Part shown: piece by piece, positions 30,738 to 39,441 of the stretch
Layout: the number at the start of each line of letters is the position of its first letter
How positions within the stretch are numbered: the first letter of the stretch is position 1
Origin: Methylobacillus methanolivorans
GTDB taxonomy: Bacteria; Pseudomonadota; Gammaproteobacteria; Burkholderiales; Methylophilaceae
Assembly: GCF_044751345.1 (NCBI RefSeq)
Contig: NZ_JBIWXY010000001.1
Coordinates: forward strand, 1,612,001 to 1,676,000
Length of the DNA: 64,000 nucleotides
Direction: 5' to 3'
The notes under the pieces: generated by a model
The model's input: only the letters and a program-made list of their open reading frames with translations
The model's database searches: none
Told to the model about the DNA's origin: nothing
Position numbers and translations under genes: made by a program

Positions 30738-32042
30738 TTAGGAGTGGTAAGCACGCTCACCGTGGGAGGCAGTATCCAGGCCTTCACGCTCATCTTCTTC
30801 AGAGACTCGCAGACCAACCAGCAGATCAACGACTTTGAGGATGATGTAAGTCACGATACTGACGTAAACGATGGTGAAACCAACTGATACGGCTTGTACA
30901 TAGAACTGGTGGCCCATGGTCACGCCTTCGTCGTAGCCGACACCGCCCAGGGATGGTGCCATGAAGATGCCAGTGCCCAGCGCGCCGATGATACCGGCAA
31001 CACCGTGAACACCGAATACATCCATGGTGTCATCGTAACCCAGTGCGTTCTTGAGCTTGGTAACAGCCCAGTAGCTGATGATGCTGGCAATGAAGCCAAG
31101 TACGATTGCACCCATCGGACCAACGAAGCCGCAAGCAGGCGTAATGGCAACCAGGCCAGCAATTGCACCGGAGATGGCACCCAGCATGGAAGGCTTGCCC
31201 TTGCTCAGCCATTCAACGACCACCCAGCCCACGACCGCAGCCGCAGTTGCCAGTTGTGTGTTGACGACAGCCAGGCCCGCCATGCCATCAGCAGCCAGTT
31301 CGCTACCGACGTTAAAGCCAAACCAGCCAGCCCACAATAGGGAACCACCCACCATGGTCAATACCATGTTATGTGGAGGCATGGCTTCCTTGCCGAAGCC
31401 GATACGCTTACCGAGTACCACTGCGGCAACCAATGCCGCAATACCGGCATTCATGTGCACCACGGTACCGCCAGCAAAGTCAGCTGCACCCATTTCACCG
31501 ATCCAGCCACCGCCCCAGACCATGTGCGCCATGGGCAGGTAGGAGAATGTCATCCACAATGCCATGAACAGCAGCACGGCAGAGAACTTGATACGCTCGG
31601 CAAAACCACCGACGATCAGGGCCGGAGTAATGGCCGCAAACGTCATCTGGAAGGTAACGAACAACAGTTCAGGAATAGTGCCTTCCAGGCTATCAGGCGT
31701 GATGCCCGCGAGGAAAGCCTTGCTCAGGCCGCCAATAAAGGCGTTGCCTTCTGTAAACACCAGGCTGTAACCATAGACTGCCCAGAGTACGGAAAGCAGG
31801 GAGAATGTGACCAGTACCTGCATCAGTACCGAGAGCATATTCTTGGCACGTGCCATGCCGCCGTAGAAGATCGCGAGGCCAGGCACTGCCATGATGATGA
31901 CGAGCACGGTGGCCACGATCATCCAGGCGGTATCACCGCTGTTCAAGACTGCTGGCGCTTCTGCGGCAACTTCTTCTGCCATACAGGAGCCTGCGGCCAA
32001 CATACCGCCCAGCAAAGTGGAAATGGATAAAAATCGCTTCAT
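30738..32042 (-). CDS. amtB: Ammonium transporter AmtB
   Basis: The 434-aa protein has a cleavable signal peptide (MKRFLSISTLLGGMLAAGSCMA) and eleven membrane segments of the Amt family. Recognisable blocks are GDTAWMIVATVLVIIMAVPGLAIFYGGMARAKNMLS, YLPMAHMVWGGGW, DFAGGTVVHMNAGIAALVAAVVLG (conserved pore His) and FGVHGVAGIIGALGTGIF (second pore His). It conducts ammonium, and proteins of this family also take methylammonium. It is co-transcribed with glnK, 12 bp upstream, whose product blocks the channel when nitrogen is ample. Expression should follow the sigma-54/NtrC site upstream of glnK. Confidence 0.95.
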   Translation of the reverse strand: MKRFLSISTLLGGMLAAGSCMAEEVAAEAPAVLNSGDTAWMIVATVLVIIMAVPGLAIFYGGMARAKNMLSVLMQVLVTFSLLSVLWAVYGYSLVFTEGNAFIGGLSKAFLAGITPDSLEGTIPELLFVTFQMTFAAITPALIVGGFAERIKFSAVLLFMALWMTFSYLPMAHMVWGGGWIGEMGAADFAGGTVVHMNAGIAALVAAVVLGKRIGFGKEAMPPHNMVLTMVGGSLLWAGWFGFNVGSELAADGMAGLAVVNTQLATAAAVVGWVVVEWLSKGKPSMLGAISGAIAGLVAITPACGFVGPMGAIVLGFIASIISYWAVTKLKNALGYDDTMDVFGVHGVAGIIGALGTGIFMAPSLGGVGYDEGVTMGHQFYVQAVSVGFTIVYVSIVTYIILKVVDLLVGLRVSEEDEREGLDTASHGERAYHS

Positions 32043-32054
32043 GACGCCCTCCCC

Positions 32055-32393
32055 TTAAAGCGCATCAGCGCCGGTTTCACCGGTGCGAATGCGATAAGCC
32101 TGTTCAAGATCAAAGACAAAAATCTTGCCATCGCCGATCTTACCGGTGCTGGCAGATTGCTCGATTGCGTCAATTACCTGATCCAGCAAACTGTCTTCAA
32201 TGGCGACTTCCAGTTTGACCTTGGGAAGAAAATCCACCACATATTCAGCGCCGCGGTAAAGCTCGGTATGCCCCTTTTGACGTCCGAAACCTTTTACTTC
32301 AGTCACGGTAATGCCTTGTACGCCAATAGCGGAAAGAGCTTCCCGCACCTCGTCAAGCTTGAATGGCTTGATGATAGCGGATATGAATTTCAT
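32055..32393 (-). CDS. glnK: Nitrogen regulatory protein P-II, GlnK
   Basis: The 112-aa protein is a typical P-II: MKFISAIIKPFKLDEVREAL at the start, the T-loop KGFGRQKGHTELYRGAEYVVDFLPK with the uridylylation site Tyr51, and TGKIGDGKIFVFDLEQAYRIRTGE at the end. ATG 32393 is chosen: it gives the standard N terminus and AAGGAG lies just upstream, whereas an upstream in-frame start at 32444 would add 17 residues foreign to the family. Placement before amtB identifies it as GlnK rather than GlnB. A sigma-54 promoter lies 82 bp upstream. Confidence 0.95.
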   Translation of the reverse strand: MKFISAIIKPFKLDEVREALSAIGVQGITVTEVKGFGRQKGHTELYRGAEYVVDFLPKVKLEVAIEDSLLDQVIDAIEQSASTGKIGDGKIFVFDLEQAYRIRTGETGADAL

Positions 32394-32474
32394 ACATGCT
32401 CCTTGCATCAAAGATTGTTGATCATCGCCAGAGAACTGGCACATTCATTTGTTTCATTAGAACAGCCGATGTTC

Positions 32475-32491
32475 AGCAACTCTTGTGCCAG
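32475..32491 (-). promoter_or_regulatory. Sigma-54 (RpoN) promoter of glnK-amtB
   Basis: Minus-strand reading: CTGGCACAAGAGTTGCT, a near-perfect match to YTGGCAC-N5-TTGCW with the required GG-N10-GC spacing. Nitrogen-limitation control by NtrC is expected. Confidence 0.92.
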
Positions 32492-32564
32492 CATTAATTA
32501 CAATTAATTTTCAGACACTTACAAAAAACCAAGAGTACCAAGAGACCACACAGACAGTTTTACA

Positions 32565-32599
32565 TGCACCACATCAGCGCAATGCACCAACAAGGTGCA
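32565..32599. promoter_or_regulatory. NtrC-binding sites upstream of glnK
   Basis: TGCACC-AACAA-GGTGCA (32583-32599) is a perfect inverted repeat of the NtrC consensus. A degenerate second copy, TGCACC-ACATC-AGCGCA, lies at 32565-32581. Both lie about 75-125 bp upstream of the sigma-54 promoter, the usual enhancer distance. They also lie 150 bp upstream of the divergent OmpR-type regulator gene. Confidence 0.85.
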
Positions 32600-32749
32600 A
32601 TGACTACCTACTGGAATGATTCACATTTGTTGACAATTCATACAGGCAAGACCGATATAAGATTGACTATGGTGGTGCGTGATATTGCCGCAATGGCTTG
32701 GCATGTTTCCCTCATGCGCGCCTATAATGAAAAAAAGGAAAGAGAATAA

Positions 32750-33460
32750 ATGCGTTTTGCCGCCCTGGATGACAATCACTCCGAACTGGAGCTCATCGAG
32801 AAAACCATCGTATCATTGGGACATGACTGCCATACGTTCAGTGATGGCAAGTCCTTGTTGCGCACATTGCAGCACGAAACTTTCGACTTTCTCATCCTGG
32901 ATTGGGAATTACCGGATACTTCTGGGCCAGAAATCGTGCAATGGGTGCGCGCCAACCTCAAAGAAGCCATCCCTGTTCTCATGATCACTAATCGTAGTGA
33001 CGAACGAGATGTTGTGCACGGCCTAACCTCCGGTGCCGATGACTTCATGAGCAAGCCGGTACGTGTGCGTGAGTTGCATGCCCGGATCAATGCACTCCTG
33101 CGTCGGCTGTACCCACAGCAAACCCAGCAGGAATTCGTCTGGGGCAACTACACATGCCATGTGGCTCAGCAACGCTTTGAATATAATGGGGTCGCTATTC
33201 CTCTCAAGCACAAAGAATTCGAACTGGCATTGTTCTTGTTCCAGAATCAAGGACGATTGCTGTCGCGACAGCATATCCAGGAGCAAATATGGGGCATGCA
33301 ATCAGTAGACTTGCAAACACGCACATTGGACACGCACATTTCAGCAATACGCTCCAAGCTCAAGCTTCATCCCAACAATGGCTACAAACTCACTGCCGTC
33401 TATGGCATGGGTTATCGGCTCGAAAGTGATGCATTGCCATTCGCGGAAGAACATTCTTAA
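32750..33460 (+). CDS. OmpR/PhoB-type response regulator
   Basis: The 236-aa protein has a receiver domain (phospho-acceptor Asp51 in FLILDWELPD; acidic pair Asp7-Asp8; Lys in SKPVRVRELHARINALL) and a C-terminal winged helix (PLKHKEFELALFLFQNQGRLLSRQHIQEQIWG...TLDTHISAIRSKLKL...GMGYRLE). GGAAAGAG precedes the ATG. It is followed after 20 bp by a LysM-FecR gene and then by a CHASE2 histidine kinase, which is the probable phospho-donor. The target genes are not identifiable. Confidence 0.9.
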   Translation: MRFAALDDNHSELELIEKTIVSLGHDCHTFSDGKSLLRTLQHETFDFLILDWELPDTSGPEIVQWVRANLKEAIPVLMITNRSDERDVVHGLTSGADDFMSKPVRVRELHARINALLRRLYPQQTQQEFVWGNYTCHVAQQRFEYNGVAIPLKHKEFELALFLFQNQGRLLSRQHIQEQIWGMQSVDLQTRTLDTHISAIRSKLKLHPNNGYKLTAVYGMGYRLESDALPFAEEHS

Positions 33461-33480
33461 ATTTCATTATCGGGGACATC

Positions 33481-35121
33481 ATGATCGCAGTCTGCAAGCA
33501 GAAGAAATCACCTGGACGGCCTCACTGGCAACCGGCATTAGTGATGGGAGTTGCTCTGGCACTCCAGGCTTCAGCCCAGGCTGATACCATCAGCCATACT
33601 GTTGAACCAGGTGATAACCTTTACAAGCTGGCTGCACACTATATGGGCAATCCGCATGCCTGGCGCGAAATCCAGAAGCTCAACCGTATTCGCAATGCGC
33701 ATTATCTAACGCCAGGCACTAACCTGCTGATCCCCAAGGTAAGTAGCACTGTCACTGCCAGCTTTGTTCATGGTGAAGTATCCCTCATCGATGCGGCAGG
33801 CAATGCCATCAAGGCCATCACCCATGGCGATCAACTCGCAGAAGGTGACATTGTCCGCACCAGCGAAAATAGTTATCTATCGCTGGAATTTTCCGATAAA
33901 AGCATTGCTCGCATTCTCTCCAACACTCGCATCCGCTTGGATCGCATCAAGGAGGGCAGTTTGGTACCGCAAGGCCAACGTGTCATTTACCTGGAGCAAG
34001 GCGATATTGATGTCTCCGTGACACCCGCCCCTAAGCGCAACCCAAACCATTTCCGGGTGATCACGCCACAAGCAGTTGCCGCAGTCCGTGGTACCCGCTT
34101 TAGTGTAGGCACTGGCAATATATCCACCACCAGCGTGACGCAAGGCCAGGTGGAAATGAAGCAGGCCAAGCCAGCCAAACGCGCGCCAGGCGCTGTACTA
34201 CAGGCAGGCCAAGGTATTGCAGCCAGCGACAATGGGCTGGGCGAAGTGCAAACATTGTTGGCAGCACCGGATCTATCGCAACTGCCTACCCACCTCCCAG
34301 AACCTGAGCTCTTGCAATTCAACTGGCCAGCCTTGGATGGCAGCAGTGAGTATCAATACCGGATTGCGCAAGATGCCAATATGGAGCAAGTGTTGTGGAA
34401 TGCGGCTTCCAATACTGCCGAAGCCATGCTGCCCAGCCTGCAAGATGGAGAATATTTGCTTGCTGTGCGTGCGCTCGATATGCATGGCATTGCAGGCTAT
34501 GAAGCCCAGCACCGCTTCAAGATCGCCAGTCACCCTTCTAGCCCATGGCTACTAGCCCCCCAGCAAGGACAAATTGTGGGCAGCAACAGCCGACTGCTTT
34601 GTACGCCCATAGCAGGCGCACAAGGCTATCACCTGCAAATCGCCAGCGATCAAGCCTTCCAGCAAGTAGTGGCAGATGCAGATCAGCTGCAAGAGTGCCA
34701 ATATTCGCTTGCATCCTTGCCAGCAGGGCAATATTACTGGCGCGTAGCCAGCATTACTACCGACAGCGCATCCGGTATTGCACAGCATGGGCCTTACAGC
34801 CAGCCGGCCAATATCATCCTTGATGAAAATGGTGCCACAGCACGATCCACCTCCGGCCAGGCTTATTGGAACAGTACCCAACAGGGTATCCAGTATGTCG
34901 CGCAGGTGAGCCGCTCTCCACAATTTGAATCATTGGTCGCAGAACAAGTGCTGGATCATCCCCAGATTGATCTCAAAGCACTCCCGGCCGGGCGCTATTA
35001 CGTGAGATTGGCCACCCGGATCAAGCAATACACCGGACCGTTCTCCGATGCCCGCATCCTGGAAGTTGAGCAGGTAAACGATGCTATTGACCGCACCTGG
35101 TTTGACAAACCCAAGTCCTGA
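33481..35121 (+). CDS. Periplasmic LysM-FecR domain protein with fibronectin-like repeats
   Basis: The 546-aa protein has a long signal peptide (about residues 1-34), a LysM peptidoglycan-binding domain (SHTVEPGDNLYKLAAHYMGNPHAWREIQKLNRI...LLIPKV, about 39-84), a FecR beta domain (LAEGDIVRTSENSYLSLEFSDKSIARILSNTRIRL...RVITPQAVAAVRGTRFSVG) and two or three repeats of about 90 residues with LQDGEYLLAVRALD / LPAGQYYWRVASI / LPAGRYYVRLATR, which look like immunoglobulin- or fibronectin-type folds. Lying between a response regulator and a CHASE2 kinase, it probably reads out envelope state for the kinase. This gene trio recurs in proteobacteria, but its signal is unknown. Confidence 0.85.
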   Translation: MIAVCKQKKSPGRPHWQPALVMGVALALQASAQADTISHTVEPGDNLYKLAAHYMGNPHAWREIQKLNRIRNAHYLTPGTNLLIPKVSSTVTASFVHGEVSLIDAAGNAIKAITHGDQLAEGDIVRTSENSYLSLEFSDKSIARILSNTRIRLDRIKEGSLVPQGQRVIYLEQGDIDVSVTPAPKRNPNHFRVITPQAVAAVRGTRFSVGTGNISTTSVTQGQVEMKQAKPAKRAPGAVLQAGQGIAASDNGLGEVQTLLAAPDLSQLPTHLPEPELLQFNWPALDGSSEYQYRIAQDANMEQVLWNAASNTAEAMLPSLQDGEYLLAVRALDMHGIAGYEAQHRFKIASHPSSPWLLAPQQGQIVGSNSRLLCTPIAGAQGYHLQIASDQAFQQVVADADQLQECQYSLASLPAGQYYWRVASITTDSASGIAQHGPYSQPANIILDENGATARSTSGQAYWNSTQQGIQYVAQVSRSPQFESLVAEQVLDHPQIDLKALPAGRYYVRLATRIKQYTGPFSDARILEVEQVNDAIDRTWFDKPKS

Positions 35122-35138
35122 GCATTGTTAAGCACCGC

Positions 35139-37421
35139 ATGACCAAACCGCTGCCATCACCAACAGCTGCGCATTACCCTTCGCAAAGCAAGTTGCCATG
35201 GCTGCTGATTTCGGGGGTGATACTCCTCCTCATCGCGGCACTTTCCCATCAGCGTACGCTGACAATTGTCGACCACCTGATCCAGGACTTTATCACTGCC
35301 AGCCAGCAACACCCGCTGACTGGAAAGGTAGTGATTGTCGCCATTGACGACGACAGCATTGCCCACTTTGGCCGTTGGCCCTGGCGTCGTAACCTGCATG
35401 CCGAACTGGTCAAACGCATCAGCGAACAACACCCGGCCGCCATTGGCCTGGATATCCTGTTCAGCGAAGCTGATCTGCAACGCCCTGATGATGACGCGCT
35501 CCTGGCCAATGCCATCCTGCAAAGTGGTGTAGTAGCACTGCCTATCGTCTTTAATGAAGCCGGGCCAGCCCAGTATGTGCAAACGCCAACCCCGGCACTC
35601 GCCCAAGCTGCCGCCCAACTGGGGCATGTTCATATCCAGGTAGATGACGATGGCGTGGTGAGATCTGCACGCATGCAACAATTCATCAATGACACACCAT
35701 TTGTTCACTTCAGTACCGCTTTATTACAGGCAGCAGATCAACCAAGACTTGAGATTTCCCCCTCTACCGACAGCCAACTCATTCCATACGCAGGCAAGGC
35801 TGGCTACTTTCCCCGCATCTCCTATGTTGATGTGATCGAGGGCAGGATTCCTGACAAAATCTTTACAGATCGCCTAGTGCTGGTCGGCGCTACCGCCACC
35901 GGTATTGGCGACCAGTATGCCACCCCGGTCTCGCGTGATGGTCAATTAATGCCCGGCGTTGAAATCCTCGCCAACATACTAGAAGGGCAATTGAACCAGC
36001 GCACTCTGCAACTTGCCCAGGCATGGCAGAATATGACGCTCAATCTCGCCTTTGTCAGCCTGGCGTTGCTGGGCTTTATGTTACTGAGCCCACTGTCAGC
36101 GTTGTTGCTCAGCTTTTCCCTCCTCATTGCGCTGCTCGCCACGACCTATGCCGTGGCTCTTATCTCAGGTATCTTGCTTGCCCCATCAGCAGGGGCACTT
36201 GGGCTCATCCTGATCTATCCGCTTTGGAGCTGGCATCGGCTGGATACTGCAGCCCGATTTCTCACATCAGAATTTGAGTCTTTCAAGCGTGACTTTCCCA
36301 TGCTGTCGACGCCTCAATCCACCACCGCATTTCATGATTTTCTGGATAAACGCATCAATGCGCTGCATGAAGCCACCCATCAATTGCAAAGCATGCACCG
36401 CTTCATCAGCGACAGTGTGGATGGGCTGCCTGACCCCACCCTGATTTGCGATCCCGATGGCATTATCCGCATTGCAAACCAGGCAGCAGCCGCCTATTTT
36501 GGTGCCAGCACCCCCTCTGCCCTGATACAGCAGCCGCTGATCCCCTTGCTACAACACATCCATGAGCATCAGAACAATCTACCCGCCATCCACACTGAAA
36601 CCCTGCAAGCAGGGCTTGAAATTGAGCTAGAAGCCCGTGATGACAAACAGCGCGAACTATTGGTAAAGCTCGCCCCATGCAAAGACGCTAAAGAGCAACA
36701 TATCGGCTGGATATTGAGCATCATTGATGTTTCCAAGCTATGGCAGGCAGAGCGAGATCGTGACGAAGCATTCCGCTTCATTACGCATGATATCCGCGCC
36801 CCTTTATCATCCATTATTTCACTGGTCGAACTACAAAAACTTTCCCCTGAAACCATGGGGGAACGCTGGCTAGGCATGATAGAGCAGCATGCTGACAACG
36901 CCCTGACCCTCGCCGATGACTTTGTACAGCTGACGAGGGCAAAGTCCGGGCATTACCAGCTGGATGAAGTCAACCTGGCAGACTTGCTGCATGAGGCCAT
37001 GGATGACGCATGGATTCTGGCCTACACGCGCGATATCACCATCACCATGACAGAAACACCTCCAGAGGCGCATTGCTGGGTTGACAGAACCCTGTTCAAG
37101 CGCGCGATCGCGAACTTGCTGAGCAATGCCATCAAGTTCAGTCCGGATCACGCCATGATTGAATGCAGCATTTGCGCCGCGGGAGACTACTGGAATATTG
37201 CAGTGCGTGATTTCGGCATTGGCATCAGTGCAGAAGCACAAACGCAACTATTCCAGTCCTTTAGTCGCGTCCACCAGCACAGCCACCCTCAAATTGAAGG
37301 TACCGGCCTAGGCCTAGCCTTCGTCCACGCCGTTGCTAGCCGACACCATGGCGAGGTCAACGTCAGTAGTACGCCCGGCACAGGCAGCATCTTCTCCATC
37401 CTCGTCCCCAGACAACCATAA
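35139..37421 (+). CDS. CHASE2-PAS sensor histidine kinase
   Basis: The 760-aa protein has one N-terminal membrane helix (about 19-37) and a periplasmic CHASE2 domain (VVIVAIDDDSIAHFGRWPWRRNLHAELVKRI...RDGQLMPGVEILANILEGQL, about 65-290). Three membrane helices follow (about 300-370), then a PAS domain, then HisKA and HATPase_c: H-box FRFITHDIRAPLSSIISL, N-box NLLSNAIKFSP, G1 VRDFGIGIS and G2 GTGLGLAFV. It lies 17 bp after the LysM-FecR gene and shares its operon with the OmpR-type regulator, its likely partner. The strong RWPWxR motif is typical of CHASE2. Confidence 0.9.
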   Translation: MTKPLPSPTAAHYPSQSKLPWLLISGVILLLIAALSHQRTLTIVDHLIQDFITASQQHPLTGKVVIVAIDDDSIAHFGRWPWRRNLHAELVKRISEQHPAAIGLDILFSEADLQRPDDDALLANAILQSGVVALPIVFNEAGPAQYVQTPTPALAQAAAQLGHVHIQVDDDGVVRSARMQQFINDTPFVHFSTALLQAADQPRLEISPSTDSQLIPYAGKAGYFPRISYVDVIEGRIPDKIFTDRLVLVGATATGIGDQYATPVSRDGQLMPGVEILANILEGQLNQRTLQLAQAWQNMTLNLAFVSLALLGFMLLSPLSALLLSFSLLIALLATTYAVALISGILLAPSAGALGLILIYPLWSWHRLDTAARFLTSEFESFKRDFPMLSTPQSTTAFHDFLDKRINALHEATHQLQSMHRFISDSVDGLPDPTLICDPDGIIRIANQAAAAYFGASTPSALIQQPLIPLLQHIHEHQNNLPAIHTETLQAGLEIELEARDDKQRELLVKLAPCKDAKEQHIGWILSIIDVSKLWQAERDRDEAFRFITHDIRAPLSSIISLVELQKLSPETMGERWLGMIEQHADNALTLADDFVQLTRAKSGHYQLDEVNLADLLHEAMDDAWILAYTRDITITMTETPPEAHCWVDRTLFKRAIANLLSNAIKFSPDHAMIECSICAAGDYWNIAVRDFGIGISAEAQTQLFQSFSRVHQHSHPQIEGTGLGLAFVHAVASRHHGEVNVSSTPGTGSIFSILVPRQP

Positions 37422-37478
37422 GCCCTGAACTGATCCAGCAATTGTCAACAATTGTCAGATCGCTATGACAAGGTCAAT

Positions 37479-37496
37479 CGCTATTGCAATATAGCG
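37479..37496. promoter_or_regulatory. Inverted repeat upstream of the GGDEF gene
   Basis: CGCTAT-TGCAAT-ATAGCG: 6-bp arms around a 6-bp centre, ending 38 bp before the ATG of the diguanylate cyclase gene. It may be an operator; no matching copy was seen elsewhere in the window. Confidence 0.3.
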
Positions 37497-37533
37497 CCAG
37501 ACTAAAAAGCTAAATTAAAGACGAGGGGATGCA

Positions 37534-38940
37534 ATGGACGACATCCTGAATCAAACAATATCACTGCGGCTAAGCTGGATAACAAGAGTGCTGATGTCGC
37601 TAATGGTTGCGGCAAGCCTGCTGGCCATGATGCATGCCACTCAGCCATGGCCGCAATTAGCCACATTCGCACCTGTGGTCGCGACCGTTGTCGTGCTGAG
37701 CACAACTACCACAGCACTGCTCCTGTTATTGCAATTTAAGATACAGAAGCAATTCTTCCTGGTGCCGCTGGCTGGTGCCTACGCGATCTACGCCTTGGCT
37801 GCCGTCAGTAGCCTGATCTCGCTGCATGCCTCATCAGGCAATAGCGCACCAATGGCTACCAGTAACATGTCCCACTGGAGCACATACTGGCAATTTGGTT
37901 TCTGTGCTTTCATCATTATCGCACTGCTGTTCCGCAAGATTGCCCACTCATTCCCGCAATTGAACCGCATCAGCCTGGGCAAGAATACCGTGCCCTTTAT
38001 GCTGACGCCATTGATCGGCATCATCCTTTACATGCTGGCACTGAATTCAGGCAACTTGTTTTCAGCACTCATGGCAAGTGCCCCTATCGTCACATCACCG
38101 CTAAGCTGGGGCAGTTGGATCATGGCGGCCACAACATTTGCACTGGTGCGTGCAATTGGCGGCGACAACAAGCTGGTGACAGTTTTCCTGTCGATCGCCG
38201 CCTTATCGCACTTATGCCATGTCTCGCACTTGCTGATAGACAGTACGCCATTTAGTAGCAACTGGTACATGGCACAACTACTCAGCCTGTTTTCCACCAC
38301 CACATTGCTTGCCGTGCTGATCCTGCAACTTAGCCAGTTCTCGCGTGACTTAGCAGCTTCGCATTCGGCATTGCTGGAAAAGGCCAACAAAGATGGTCTG
38401 ACCGGCATCTATAACCGTGGTTATTTTGATGAAATGGCAGAAATCGAATGGCGGCGTGCACAACGCATCCATAGCTCCATCTCGATTCTGATGCTGGACA
38501 TCGACCATTTCAAAGAATACAACGATCAGCACGGCCACCTGAAAGGTGACAAATGCCTGAAGAAAATCGCACAAGCAATCCAGGCGGAGATGCAACGCCC
38601 TGGAGACTTTGTCGCCCGCTTTGGTGGGGAGGAATTCGTGGTGTTGCTGCCTTATACCGCAGCTGAAGGTTGTCATGCCATGGCGCGGAAACTGCATTTG
38701 GCCATCCAGAAACTCAAGATTCCATCACTTGACCACGGCAAGGTATCAGTGAGTATCGGCCATGCTACTTGGGAAACTCCTGGTGAAAATCATTCGGTCA
38801 GTGAACTACTTTCCCAAGCCGATCTCGCGCTCTACACCGCCAAGCGCCTAGGCCGCAACCGCATCGTACGCTATGAAGAGCTAGCTCCCAGCCTGGCATG
38901 GAGCAAATCGCTTTTTCCACCGGAAATCATGCACCACTAA
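37534..38940 (+). CDS. Membrane diguanylate cyclase (GGDEF)
   Basis: The 468-aa protein has an N-terminal half with about seven membrane helices and no recognised sensor signature, then a GGDEF domain starting at NKDGLTGIYNRGYFDEM. The active site is ARFGGEEFVVLLP (GGEEF), with metal-binding LDIDHFKEYNDQHGHLKGD; all residues needed for c-di-GMP synthesis are present. A product-inhibition RxxD at the usual position was not clearly found. It is separated from the CHASE2 kinase by 112 bp containing an inverted repeat and ends at a strong terminator, so it is probably its own transcription unit. Confidence 0.88.
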   Translation: MDDILNQTISLRLSWITRVLMSLMVAASLLAMMHATQPWPQLATFAPVVATVVVLSTTTTALLLLLQFKIQKQFFLVPLAGAYAIYALAAVSSLISLHASSGNSAPMATSNMSHWSTYWQFGFCAFIIIALLFRKIAHSFPQLNRISLGKNTVPFMLTPLIGIILYMLALNSGNLFSALMASAPIVTSPLSWGSWIMAATTFALVRAIGGDNKLVTVFLSIAALSHLCHVSHLLIDSTPFSSNWYMAQLLSLFSTTTLLAVLILQLSQFSRDLAASHSALLEKANKDGLTGIYNRGYFDEMAEIEWRRAQRIHSSISILMLDIDHFKEYNDQHGHLKGDKCLKKIAQAIQAEMQRPGDFVARFGGEEFVVLLPYTAAEGCHAMARKLHLAIQKLKIPSLDHGKVSVSIGHATWETPGENHSVSELLSQADLALYTAKRLGRNRIVRYEELAPSLAWSKSLFPPEIMHH

Positions 38941-38952
38941 GCTCTTTCTCAC

Positions 38953-39000
38953 GCATACCTGGGTTGTCCGTCCTCCCCCGTTTTTCCAGGTATGCTTTTT
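38953..39000 (+). terminator. Terminator after the GGDEF gene
   Basis: GCATACCTGG (38953-38962) pairs perfectly with CCAGGTATGC (38986-38995) and is followed by TTTTT. The 23-nt loop is long but the 10-bp stem and U-tract are convincing. Confidence 0.8.
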
Positions 39001-39329
39001 ATACTCATGGCAGGTATAGGCATCATACTGACCTGTACCTGCCACTCCACTACGCCCAACACCATCTCACTCAAAAAACAGACTTTGGCCGAGAAAAATC
39101 TTATAGCCAGCCCCAGCAAGACATAGAACAGTCAGCATATGACTTGTCCATAAGGCCATGAGTCAACGAAAGAATAGCGAAGAAGAGAATGGAAATAAGA
39201 TGAAAACGGAGCACGTCAGCACAAGCTCCGGTATAATCCGGCCTCCGTTAGACATCAAGCATGTCAGGACGGAAACGAATACCTAACTTACGGAACAACA
39301 AGGGAATTTTTTGGAGAATATTGCCTGAT
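39001..39329. other. Intergenic region before tRNA-Leu and queA
   Basis: No gene is supported in these 329 bp. A plus-strand TATAAT at 39232-39237 could be a -10 box but lacks a convincing -35. The region would hold the 3' trailer of tRNA-Leu (minus strand) and possibly the distal promoter of queA. Confidence 0.5.
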
Positions 39330-39414
39330 TGGTGCCGGGGGGGGGACTCGAACCCCCACACCTTGCGGCGGCGGATTTTGAGTCCGCTGCGTCTACCAAT
39401 TCCGCCACCCCGGC
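39330..39414 (-). tRNA. tRNA-Leu(CAA)
   Basis: The minus strand gives GCCGGGGTGGCGGAATTGG at the 5' end, an anticodon arm GCGGA-CTCAAAA-TCCGC with anticodon CAA (reads UUG), a long variable arm as in class II tRNAs, a T arm GGGGG-TTCGAGT-CCCCC, and acceptor CCCCGGC-A followed by an encoded CCA (39330-39332). The 85-nt length fits tRNA-Leu. A TATAAT -10 box lies at 39432-39427 on the minus strand, 13 bp upstream, within the region before queA. The T arm and acceptor produce a run of nine Gs on the plus strand. Confidence 0.97.
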
Positions 39415-39441
39415 AACAAGGCGTGCATTATAGCAACCATT

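Noticed and set aside
39232..39237. TATAAT on the plus strand before queA
   Set aside because: No convincing -35 hexamer at 16-18 bp; left as a possible but unsupported promoter.
39337..39345. Run of nine Gs
   Set aside because: Explained by the tRNA-Leu T arm and acceptor stem; not a separate element.
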